From: Flavobacteriaceae bacterium F08102
GTDB lineage: Bacteria; Bacteroidota; Bacteroidia; Flavobacteriales; Flavobacteriaceae
DNA length: 64,000 nt
NCBI GenBank assembly: GCA_023015935.1
Contig: JALKAY010000009.1
Span: 1 to 64,000 of the forward strand
Direction: 5' to 3'
Numbering within the stretch: the stretch's first letter is position 1; the number at the start of each line of letters is the position of its first letter. The position numbers were made by a program, and so were the translations under genes. Under the pieces are notes generated by a model. The model had not been told where the DNA came from, ran no database searches, and was given only the letters and a program-made list of their open reading frames with translations. Below are positions 51,795-59,579 of the stretch, in pieces.

Positions 51795-53411
51795 ATGAAA
51801 TTATCATCTACGTATTATTTGATATTTCTATTAGGCATTTGCTTACTGCTATTCTTTTCAAACTTAGACGTTATCTATGTCAATATCATGGAGGCTCGAA
51901 ATTTTATCAGTGCGCGTGAAATGTTGACCCATAACCACTGGATACACACAACCCTCAGCCTAGAACCTCGCTATGAAAAACCACCACTTCCAACGTGGCT
52001 AACTGCAATTTCTGCATCTATCTTTGGCTTAGATAGTTTAGTTGGACTGCGATTACCCGCAGCTATGGCAGCAACATTGATGATCATAAGTTCCTATTTA
52101 GTTTCTCTAAAAATCATTGCCGATAAAAGACATGCTTTTGTAAATGCATTGGTTTTGGCTTCTTCCTTTTTTGTTGTATTCTCTGGAAGAAATGGTCAAT
52201 GGGATATTTTTTGCCATGCTTTTATGCTCTTTGCCATATATAAACTCTTACAAGCATTTGAAACATCCAAGCCCCGTTGGCGTTATTGGTTGACAGCCGG
52301 TTTATTTATGGGGTTATCATTTATGAGTAAAGGACCCGTTTCATTTTACGCCCTACTTTTTCCTTTTTTAATTGCTTATGGCATTATCTACAAATTCCGC
52401 TTCTTCAAAAAGAAAAGGCTTCCATTACTCGCTGCAATCCTCATATTTGCGGGGGTGGGATTAACTTGGGGGCTATATATTTACCTGACCAATCCAGGGG
52501 TCGCCAAAGCAATTGCAGATAAAGAAACACTGGCTTGGGCAGAACGGAATGTTCGACCTTGGTACTACTATTGGAGTTTTTTTACTCAATCAGGTATTTG
52601 GACATTTTTTGCATTTATTGGCCTACTTTATCCGTTTATCATTAATCGTATACCGTATAAAAAAGCCTATCGATTTACTATTTTATGGACACTTATAGGG
52701 GTCGTTCTTCTCTCCATAATCCCAGAAAAAAAATCGAGATACCTGCTCCCTATCCTCATTCCTTTGGCCTTAAATACTGGATTCGTTTTTAACTACCTAA
52801 TCCAACAAGGAAGAAAATTAAAATACCCTGAAATCATTATTCCCAATGTTGGTTTTGGTTTAATTGCATTCATATGCTTAGCCTTTCCCATTGGAGGATA
52901 CCTGTATTTTAATGGAGAACTTGAAGGCTATTGGACCCCATACATCTTAACATCAATTTTCCTGATATGTATTGGTGGAATAATCATTTGGCAACTATGG
53001 AAAAAAAACTATAAAATTGTCTTTTATACCACCAGTTTTATGTTACCTGGCCTCATGCTTTTAGGCTTTCCAATGGCCCCTTTATTCTATGGTAATGATC
53101 AATTCAACTCAACGGCAATACTACGAACCCTACCTCAATTACAAGAAATACCTATTTACGGCCACGAAGTAACGCCAGAATTAATCTGGGAATTAGGGGA
53201 GCCTTTACAAGTTATTAACGATTTATCCCAACTTCCAGATGAACAAACTTCATTTGCAATACTAGTTAATCAAGAATTACCTGCCACCTTTCTAAATGAG
53301 CATCAGCTTCAGTTTGTCACAAAATTTGACCTCAATTATGTCAACAAGGGTAAAAAGGGCTATAAAAATAGATTGACTAGTAGATTGTATGTAAAATACC
53401 CAAATCCTTAA
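51795..53411 (+). CDS. ArnT/PMT-family membrane glycosyltransferase
   Basis: A 538-residue GT-C type protein with about 11-12 predicted membrane helices. In the first periplasmic loop it has the acidic start NIMEARNFISAREM and EPRYEKPPLPTWL, the family signature near the polyprenyl-phosphate-sugar site. It would move a sugar (in ArnT, aminoarabinose) from a lipid carrier to lipid A or another surface acceptor. The C-terminal soluble region is short, as in many Bacteroidota members. It shares a transcript with folB, and substrate is unknown. Confidence 0.85.
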   Translation: MKLSSTYYLIFLLGICLLLFFSNLDVIYVNIMEARNFISAREMLTHNHWIHTTLSLEPRYEKPPLPTWLTAISASIFGLDSLVGLRLPAAMAATLMIISSYLVSLKIIADKRHAFVNALVLASSFFVVFSGRNGQWDIFCHAFMLFAIYKLLQAFETSKPRWRYWLTAGLFMGLSFMSKGPVSFYALLFPFLIAYGIIYKFRFFKKKRLPLLAAILIFAGVGLTWGLYIYLTNPGVAKAIADKETLAWAERNVRPWYYYWSFFTQSGIWTFFAFIGLLYPFIINRIPYKKAYRFTILWTLIGVVLLSIIPEKKSRYLLPILIPLALNTGFVFNYLIQQGRKLKYPEIIIPNVGFGLIAFICLAFPIGGYLYFNGELEGYWTPYILTSIFLICIGGIIIWQLWKKNYKIVFYTTSFMLPGLMLLGFPMAPLFYGNDQFNSTAILRTLPQLQEIPIYGHEVTPELIWELGEPLQVINDLSQLPDEQTSFAILVNQELPATFLNEHQLQFVTKFDLNYVNKGKKGYKNRLTSRLYVKYPNP

Positions 53412-53536
53412 ATCACCATCAACCACCCCCACTTGTCAAATGTAGTAAAGCCCTTTCTTTATCCATCGTTACTACATGCGCGAATTGACCCGAGTGTAAA
53501 AATAGGATTTCACTAATAAAAAATAAAGGGTTTAAA

Positions 53537-53566
53537 TTGTAAAGCTTAATTATTTGCTTAAATTTG
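53537..53566 (+). promoter_or_regulatory. Bacteroidota-type promoter for tRNA-Cys
   Basis: TTG 53537-53539, spacer of 19, TAAATTTG 53559-53566: exact consensus. Transcription would start about 20 bases upstream of the mature tRNA. Confidence 0.75.
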
Positions 53567-53590
53567 CAAACCTGTAAACAAACAGGAAAT

Positions 53591-53661
53591 GGCGTCGTGG
53601 CCGAGTGGCTAGGCTGGGCTCTGCAAAAGCTCCTACAGCGGTTCGAATCCGCTCGACGCCT
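53591..53661 (+). tRNA. tRNA-Cys (GCA)
   Basis: A 71-base cloverleaf: acceptor GGCGTCG (53591-53597) pairs with CGACGCC (53654-53660), discriminator T at 53661. The anticodon arm GGGCT-CTGCAAA-AGCTC gives anticodon GCA. The T arm AGCGG-TTCGAAT-CCGCT is complete, and the D arm GCC/GGC is present. The CCA end is not encoded. It has its own consensus promoter and a terminator 4 bases after its 3' end. Confidence 0.97.
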
Positions 53662-53664
53662 CAA

Positions 53665-53692
53665 AAAAAGGTTGCAAAAAGCAACCTTTTTT
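53665..53692 (+). terminator. Terminator after tRNA-Cys
   Basis: AAAAAGGTTGC (53665-53675) pairs with GCAACCTTTTT (53681-53691) around AAAAA, with a trailing T-rich stretch. The following gap to 53922 shows no gene. Confidence 0.9.
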
Positions 53693-53922
53693 ATTTTATT
53701 ACTTTTTCCACTACGACATCCATTCATTATTTCCAAATTCGTCAAAGAATTCACGCTGACAATATCATCAAATTATACAACGTTCATTCATCTAGATTCA
53801 ATTACATAAATACCATGCCTCAACAAAGAATTTGACAAATGTTTAACATTCAATTCCTGAAATTTTAGCTGTTATTACACATATTTTCAGCATCTTTGTA
53901 GCTTGTTTTTTTAATCCTAACT

Positions 53923-54783
53923 ATGAAGATTTATCCTATAGAAACAGGGAATTTTAAACTAGATGGTGGAGCCATGTTCGGGGTCGTTCCTAAAACTATA
54001 TGGCAGCGAACCAATCCAGCTGACAACAACAATTTAATTGATATGAGTATGCGCTGTTTACTTATTGAAACATCGCGACGACTTATCTTAATTGATACTG
54101 GGCTCGGAAATAAACAATCTGACAAATTTTTTAGTTATTATTATCTTTTCGGGGATTTTTCATTGGACAGTTCATTGGCTAAATTTGGTTTTAGCAGAGA
54201 TGACATTACCGATGTCTTTTTAACCCACTTACATTTTGATCACTGTGGTGGTTGTATTGAGTATAATAAAGATCATACCTTTTTACAACCCGCATTTAAA
54301 AATGCAACCTTTTGGTCGAATGAGGCACACTGGTTGTGGGCAACTGAACCTAACCCTCGTGAGAAAGCTTCTTTTTTGCCAGAAAACATCTTGCCCATTC
54401 AAGAAAGTGGACAATTGAAATTTATTCCTACTGGTTTGAATGACTATCTCGACACTACCGAATTAGGGTTTGGCATCCTATTTGCCGATGGTCACACGGA
54501 TAAACAAATGATTCCACACATTCGCTATCAAGGAAAAACTATCGTTTTTGTGGCTGATTTATTACCGACGGTTGGACACATCCCTCTACCTTATGTGATG
54601 GGGTATGACACCCGCCCACTCTTAACGATGAACGAAAAAGAAAAATTTTTACGAAATGCTGCAGATAAGCAGTATTACTTATTTTTAGAACACGATCCAA
54701 TACACGAGCTCTGTACGGTTAAACATACAGAAAAAGGAGTTCGATTGGATCAAACTTATACCTTTAACGAACTATTTAATTAA
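53923..54783 (+). CDS. Metallo-beta-lactamase-fold hydrolase
   Basis: A 286-residue cytoplasmic protein with the metal site VFLTHLHFDHCGGC (HxHxDH), VIDTGLG-like strand (LILIDTGLGNKQSD), LFADGHTDKQMIP and FVADLLPTVGHIPL. The fold is that of the MBL superfamily (lactonase-, phosphodiesterase- or hydrolase-like). The EHDP segment near the C-terminus supplies the last metal ligand. No signal peptide. The S8 lipoprotein gene starts 6 bases after its stop, so both are likely in one transcript; the link is unclear. Confidence 0.88.
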   Translation: MKIYPIETGNFKLDGGAMFGVVPKTIWQRTNPADNNNLIDMSMRCLLIETSRRLILIDTGLGNKQSDKFFSYYYLFGDFSLDSSLAKFGFSRDDITDVFLTHLHFDHCGGCIEYNKDHTFLQPAFKNATFWSNEAHWLWATEPNPREKASFLPENILPIQESGQLKFIPTGLNDYLDTTELGFGILFADGHTDKQMIPHIRYQGKTIVFVADLLPTVGHIPLPYVMGYDTRPLLTMNEKEKFLRNAADKQYYLFLEHDPIHELCTVKHTEKGVRLDQTYTFNELFN

Positions 54784-54789
54784 TCTAAC

Positions 54790-56484
54790 ATGAAATTTAA
54801 CACAATTATCAAATCGCTAGTCGCTGGCCTAATTTTAATGGGCTGTGGTGCGGCAAAAACAACAACCACACAAACTACAACCCCTAATCCAGTCATTGAA
54901 AAACCAGCCGTAACAGCTCCATTGATGACTGCTAAAAAGGCGAAACTAACTGAACAACAATTACGCACTTGGCCACATGCCGATTTGATGACTGATTCAC
55001 TACCTGGTATGAGCCTTCAAAAAGCATATCAGTTTATTCAAAATAAACAAGGTCGTACAGTTATTGTTGGGGTAATTGATTCAGGAATCGACATTGAACA
55101 CGAAGACCTAAAAAATGTACTTTGGACAAATGAAAAAGAAATACCAAACAACGGCAAAGACGACGATCGTAATGGCTATGTTGATGACGTTCACGGATGG
55201 AACTTTTTAGGAGGTAATGCAGGTCAAGCGGTTCCAGAGCAACTTGAAGTCGCACGATTAGTAAAAGCGTGGAAGCCCAAATTTGAAGGAAAAACTGAAG
55301 CAGAAATTGACCCCAAAGACAAAGCTGATTTTGAAGAATACAATCGCTTAACTGCACTCATTAAAGAAAAAACCGAAAATGCGAACAAAATTATCGCACA
55401 ATACGCTCCAGTTAAAGAAATTTTAGAGAAGTCATATAAAACAATCAAAGAAAAACTTGGCGATAAGCCAATGACTTTGGCGTCTTTAAATGACCTTAAA
55501 TTTGATGATGAAACCTTAGAAAAAGGTCGTATGATTTTTATGAATGCAATCAATCAAGGTTCTAAACCTGAAGATGCAATAACTGAAATCAATGAATACT
55601 TAAACCATTATAAAAACCAAGTAGAATCTCAGTATAACATTGATTTTAATGGAAGACTAACTAATGATGACCCTGAAGATTTTAATGACAAAGACTATGG
55701 TAACAACCTCGTAATTGGAAGTAAAGAAGATGAAATTCACGGTACACATGTTGCTGGGATTATTTTAGCAGAACGCGGAAATGGTATTGGCATTGACGGT
55801 GTTGCAACAAATGCAAAATTAATGGCAATTCGTGCAGTTCCTGACGGAGATGAGCGTGATAAAGATGTTGCCTTAGCTATTCGTTATGCCGTAGACAATG
55901 GTGCAAAAGTAATTAATATGAGTTTTGGAAAGAGCCACTCTCCAAATGCAGAATGGGTATTTGACGCGATTAAATACGCCGCCAAAAAAGATGTATTATT
56001 GGTGAATGCTGCTGGAAATGACGCTGCTGATTTAGATGTAACTGATACTTTCCCTACCGATTCAAAAAATAAAATCGATGAAATTTCAGACAATGTAATC
56101 ACTGTTGGCTCAATCACAAGACAATATAACGAAAATTTAGTTTCTAGTTTTTCAAATTACGGACAGAAAAACGTAGATATTTTTGCGCCAGGTTCTGAAA
56201 TATATTCAACTATTCCTATGAACAAATACAAATACTTACAAGGAACCTCAATGGCAGCCCCAGAAGTAGCAGGAGTAGCAACATTAATTCGTTCTTATTA
56301 CCCAAAATTAACGGCAAGTCAGGTAAAACATATCTTAATGAATTCAGGTACGCCATATAATGCAGAGGTTAAACTTCCTCGAAGCAAAACAGAACGTGCT
56401 AATTTTAGTAACTTATCTGTTTCTGGTCGAATCTTAAATGCTTATGAGGCTCTTAAAATGGCTGATGAAATGTCCAATAAATAA
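54790..56484 (+). CDS. Subtilisin-like (S8) serine protease lipoprotein
   Basis: The 564-residue protein has a lipoprotein signal ending LILMGCGAAK (Cys19), a Thr-rich linker, and an S8 catalytic domain with Asp97 in GVIDSGIDIEHED, His317 in HGTHVAGIIL and Ser487 in QGTSMAAPEVAG. Between Asp97 and His317 there is a large insert of about 160 residues, rich in charged helices (GKTEAEIDPKDKADF and following) that also occurs in other Bacteroidota cell-surface subtilases. It is probably on the outer membrane and degrades or processes proteins. Confidence 0.93.
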   Translation: MKFNTIIKSLVAGLILMGCGAAKTTTTQTTTPNPVIEKPAVTAPLMTAKKAKLTEQQLRTWPHADLMTDSLPGMSLQKAYQFIQNKQGRTVIVGVIDSGIDIEHEDLKNVLWTNEKEIPNNGKDDDRNGYVDDVHGWNFLGGNAGQAVPEQLEVARLVKAWKPKFEGKTEAEIDPKDKADFEEYNRLTALIKEKTENANKIIAQYAPVKEILEKSYKTIKEKLGDKPMTLASLNDLKFDDETLEKGRMIFMNAINQGSKPEDAITEINEYLNHYKNQVESQYNIDFNGRLTNDDPEDFNDKDYGNNLVIGSKEDEIHGTHVAGIILAERGNGIGIDGVATNAKLMAIRAVPDGDERDKDVALAIRYAVDNGAKVINMSFGKSHSPNAEWVFDAIKYAAKKDVLLVNAAGNDAADLDVTDTFPTDSKNKIDEISDNVITVGSITRQYNENLVSSFSNYGQKNVDIFAPGSEIYSTIPMNKYKYLQGTSMAAPEVAGVATLIRSYYPKLTASQVKHILMNSGTPYNAEVKLPRSKTERANFSNLSVSGRILNAYEALKMADEMSNK

Positions 56485-56495
56485 TAAAGGTATTT

Positions 56496-56526
56496 TTGTA
56501 AAAGAATATTGTATTTAGTACCTTTC
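56496..56526 (+). promoter_or_regulatory. Near-consensus promoter for the M1 peptidase
   Basis: TTG at 56496-56498, 20-base spacer, TACCTTTC at 56519-56526 (one mismatch to TAnnTTTG). It lies 22 bases before the ATG at 56549 and after the S8 stop, suggesting separate transcription. Confidence 0.45.
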
Positions 56527-56548
56527 AGGTTTAATCAAAAATGTACCC

Positions 56549-58369
56549 ATGAAAAAACAAATTGGATTCTTAATTTACCTTTGTACCTTGACCCTATTTG
56601 GGCAACAAACAGGGTATTGGCAACAACATGTAGACTATAAAATGGATATTGACATGAATGTTGAAAACTATCAATATCATGGTAAACAACAATTAGTCTA
56701 CACGAATAATTCTCCAGATGAGTTGAATCAAGTTTTTTATCACCTATTCTTTAATGCATTTCAACCAGGGAGTGAAATGGATATTCGCTTACAAAACATC
56801 CCAGATCCTGATGGTAGAATGGTTAATAATATAGGGACAAAAACAGAGCGAAAGTTTGAGAGCAGAATCGCTAAATTATCACCAGATGAAATTGGTTTTA
56901 TTAAAGTGAATAGCTTAAAACAAGATGGAGTGGATGTGAAATATGAAACCATTGGTACGATATTAAAAGTTACTTTAAACAAACCTATTTTACCTGGCGA
57001 ATCTACCACCTTTGATATGGATTTCTTAGGTCAAGTTCCTCTACAGATTAGACGTTCTGGAAGAAATAGTGCTGAAGGAGTAGATTTATCAATGTCACAA
57101 TGGTACCCTAAAATGGTTGAATACGACCATGAAGGGTGGAATGCTCTAGCCTATATTGCAAGAGAATTTCATGGTGTTTGGGGAAATTTTGAAGTTAACA
57201 TTACGATTGATAAGGACTATATAATCGGTGGAACAGGTAAATTACAGAATCCGAATGAAATTGGGTATGGTTATGAAACTGGAAAGGTTAAAAGGCCTAA
57301 GGGAGATAAACTAACTTGGCGTTTTAAAGCAGAAAATGTGCATGATTTCACCTGGGCTGCTGATACAGATTATGTGCATGACATCTACGACGCGGCTAAT
57401 GGTGTAAAACTTCACTTTTTGTACCTCAATAAACCTGAACAATTAGATAATTGGAAAAAATTACAACCAGTTACTGCTCAGTTGTTAGACTACTACACTA
57501 AACATATTGGACCCTATCCCTATGAGCAATACTCTGTTATTCAAGGTGGAGATGGCGGAATGGAATATGCACAGTGTACACTCATTACAGGGGGTAGAAC
57601 GTTAAGTGGATTAATTGGCGTTACCGCTCATGAACTAGCACATACTTGGTTTCAATTTCTATTGGCGTCAAATGAATCAAAACACGAATGGATGGATGAA
57701 GGGTTTACCACCTATATCTCTGGCTTAGCTTTAAATGAAATTGCTGGTCGAAATCAAGAAAACCCTACTGCGAATGCTTATAAGTCGTATATTAGTTTAG
57801 CAAAGTCAGGCTATGAAGAACCACTAACAACCTATGCCGATCATTATGATCTCAATCAGGCTTACAGTGTTTCTGCCTATAATAAAGGTGCCGTATTTTT
57901 AGCACAATTAGGATATGTTATTGGAGAAGATAACTTAGCGAAAACCATTAAAAAGTTTTTTGATGATTTTAAATTCAAACACCCAACTCCAAATGACATT
58001 ATGCGGACAGCTGAAAAAGTATCAGGACTTCAACTGGATTGGTACCTTAATTATTTTGCGCAAACAACGGCACAAATTGATTATGCCGTAACATTAGACA
58101 GTGAGCAACAAATTACGGTGAAACGAATTGGTAAAATGCCAATGCCTATCGATTTAAAGGTAACCTATACAGATGGGACGGTTGAGAATTTTTACATTCC
58201 TTTACGGATGATGTTAGGCGAGAAACCTACCGAAGCCACAATCTTGAATGACTGGCCATGGGTACAACCTTCCTATACCTTCAAAACATCAAAACCAGTA
58301 CAGTTTGTACTCCTAGACCCTAAAAATAGGATGGCAGATGTCAATAAACTTAACAATACCACTGAATAA
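56549..58369 (+). CDS. Secreted M1-family metallopeptidase
   Basis: The 606 residues have a signal peptide (GFLIYLCTLTLFGQQ) and an M1 (gluzincin) domain with zinc site H361-E-L-A-H365 and Glu384 (HExxH-x18-E), plus the DGGMEYAQCTLITGG stretch that takes the place of the exopeptidase GAMEN motif (here GGMEY). The N-terminal beta-sandwich (MDIDMNVENYQYHGKQQLVY) is typical. The C-terminal helical domain seen in aminopeptidase N is absent or short. It is likely a periplasmic or cell-surface aminopeptidase acting with the neighbouring S8 protease. Confidence 0.94.
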   Translation: MKKQIGFLIYLCTLTLFGQQTGYWQQHVDYKMDIDMNVENYQYHGKQQLVYTNNSPDELNQVFYHLFFNAFQPGSEMDIRLQNIPDPDGRMVNNIGTKTERKFESRIAKLSPDEIGFIKVNSLKQDGVDVKYETIGTILKVTLNKPILPGESTTFDMDFLGQVPLQIRRSGRNSAEGVDLSMSQWYPKMVEYDHEGWNALAYIAREFHGVWGNFEVNITIDKDYIIGGTGKLQNPNEIGYGYETGKVKRPKGDKLTWRFKAENVHDFTWAADTDYVHDIYDAANGVKLHFLYLNKPEQLDNWKKLQPVTAQLLDYYTKHIGPYPYEQYSVIQGGDGGMEYAQCTLITGGRTLSGLIGVTAHELAHTWFQFLLASNESKHEWMDEGFTTYISGLALNEIAGRNQENPTANAYKSYISLAKSGYEEPLTTYADHYDLNQAYSVSAYNKGAVFLAQLGYVIGEDNLAKTIKKFFDDFKFKHPTPNDIMRTAEKVSGLQLDWYLNYFAQTTAQIDYAVTLDSEQQITVKRIGKMPMPIDLKVTYTDGTVENFYIPLRMMLGEKPTEATILNDWPWVQPSYTFKTSKPVQFVLLDPKNRMADVNKLNNTTE

Positions 58370-58373
58370 CAAA

Positions 58374-58399
58374 AAAACCGCTCGAAAGCGGTTTTTTTT
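58374..58399 (+). terminator. Terminator after the M1 peptidase
   Basis: AAAACCGCT (58374-58382), loop CGAA, AGCGGTTTT (58387-58395) and a T-run to 58399. It lies 4 bases after the M1 peptidase stop. Confidence 0.92.
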
Positions 58400-58407
58400 G
58401 CCTTTTG

Positions 58408-58620
58408 TCAATAAGAGGGATCATTACTAAAATCTCCATTCAATAGGCACAGTGCACTGGCTTTAACTCCATTTAGTTGTGCTGAACCAGCAGAAGGATG
58501 GTTTATTATAGATCGGATTTCAGCTGTGTCCCCTTTAACAATTTAGTTGTTCATGGCAGCAATTAAAGCACTTGGATTATGAGACGAAAGCAACCAGCAT
58601 CCACATCGATGCCTTTCACC
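58408..58620 (-). pseudogene. Possible decayed gene fragment
   Basis: In the 440-base gap between the M1 peptidase and the peroxiredoxin gene, one minus-strand frame reads like protein over about 70 codons: LLSSHNPSALIAAMNN, an in-frame TAA (58545-58543), then GDTAEIRSIINHPSAGSAQL and a run ending NGDFSNDPSY and TGA at 58410-58408. Other frames are stop-rich. No family is recognised and the composition could be chance. The rest of the gap (58621-58752) shows nothing. Confidence 0.25.
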
Positions 58621-58752
58621 CTAATTAAAGTACCTCAACCTTCAAGTTACCCCATAATACAGCATTACAATAACAGCATGCCCGATAAATTAACGACTGA
58701 ATTGAAATCCCCAATTAAAAATCCTTTAGCGCGTTAAATCAGCTTGAATTTC

Positions 58753-58780
58753 AATAAAAAAAGCCGCAAATTGCGGCTTT
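58753..58780 (-). terminator. Terminator of the peroxiredoxin-like gene
   Basis: On the minus strand AAAGCCGC (58780-58773) and GCGGCTTT (58767-58760) form a stem followed by a T-run (58759-58754). It lies 29 bases after the gene's stop at 58810. Confidence 0.88.
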
Positions 58781-58809
58781 AATATTTTAGAGAAGAAGTT
58801 TTTAACTAT

Positions 58810-59490
58810 TCACTCTACACTATTCAGTATATCGTCAACACTGGCTCTATTTTTATAATTTACATCAAAATGACTGAATTTTATCTCTCCTTTTCTATTT
58901 ATCACATAGGTCGCAGGAACCGGTAATTCTGCTTTCTTGTTTGCATTATTCGCAGCAATTGACGCATTCAAATTATCTTCAATTTTAGCCGCATAGCTAT
59001 TGGTCACAACAAAATCAACATCAAAGGCTTTTTGAATAGATCCATCCACATCTGAGACTATGGTAAAATTAGCTCCTGTCTTTTCTCTCATTTTATCAAT
59101 TCCTGATGAATCTTCAGGAGTTATAGCAATTAACTTAATACCTTTTGCTGTTAAATCTTTAGCCCGTTCAGTGAAATCTGATAAATGTTTATTACACACT
59201 GGGCACCAATTTCCTCTATAAAAGAACAAGGCAATGGTTTGATCCTTGTATAAGGCCGAAAGCGGTGTTTTTACACCTTCTATAAGCAAATCTATCGCAG
59301 GGGCTCTATCTCCTTTTTTAAGACCATACGGAACGTCTTCTTCAACCATTCCAAATTTACTGTAGTCTGGTGCCACTTTTTGCTCTTGCTGGTTATTCTG
59401 TTTTTTTCCCGTTGTTTTCGATTCATTCTTACAGGAGAGTAGCGCCAAAATCACCATGGCACTAAACACTAAAAGCCTTTGTATATTCAT
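58810..59490 (-). CDS. Peroxiredoxin-like (AhpC/TSA) lipoprotein
   Basis: From ATG 59490 the 226-residue protein has a lipoprotein signal ending LALLSCKNES and an AhpC/TSA domain with GDRAPAIDLLI, FYRGNWCPVCNKHLSDF (peroxidatic-type Cys in a WCPVC motif) and PATYVINRKGEIKFSHFD. It would reduce peroxides or act as a thiol oxidoreductase in the periplasm. The frame is open to 59541, but the added 17 residues precede the lipoprotein signal. It is independent of infB, which has its own terminator upstream. Confidence 0.88.
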   Translation of the reverse strand: MNIQRLLVFSAMVILALLSCKNESKTTGKKQNNQQEQKVAPDYSKFGMVEEDVPYGLKKGDRAPAIDLLIEGVKTPLSALYKDQTIALFFYRGNWCPVCNKHLSDFTERAKDLTAKGIKLIAITPEDSSGIDKMREKTGANFTIVSDVDGSIQKAFDVDFVVTNSYAAKIEDNLNASIAANNANKKAELPVPATYVINRKGEIKFSHFDVNYKNRASVDDILNSVE

Positions 59491-59529
59491 TATAACAATT
59501 TGTTCATTATACCCATTAAAATCAGCAAA

Positions 59530-59554
59530 AAACCCAAACAAAAAGTCTGGGTTT
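59530..59554 (-). terminator. Terminator of the infB operon
   Basis: On the minus strand AAACCCA and TGGGTTT form a 7-bp stem around GACTTTTTGTT, followed by TTTT. It lies between the infB stop (59580) and the next gene start (59490). The T-run in the loop makes it weaker than the other terminators. Confidence 0.7.
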
Positions 59555-59579
59555 ATAGATTATTATAGGGTGGTTAAAC

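Noticed and set aside
53419-53754. 111-codon minus-strand frame across the tRNA-Cys locus
   Set aside because: It covers a complete tRNA, its promoter and its terminator; the residues reflect tRNA complement.
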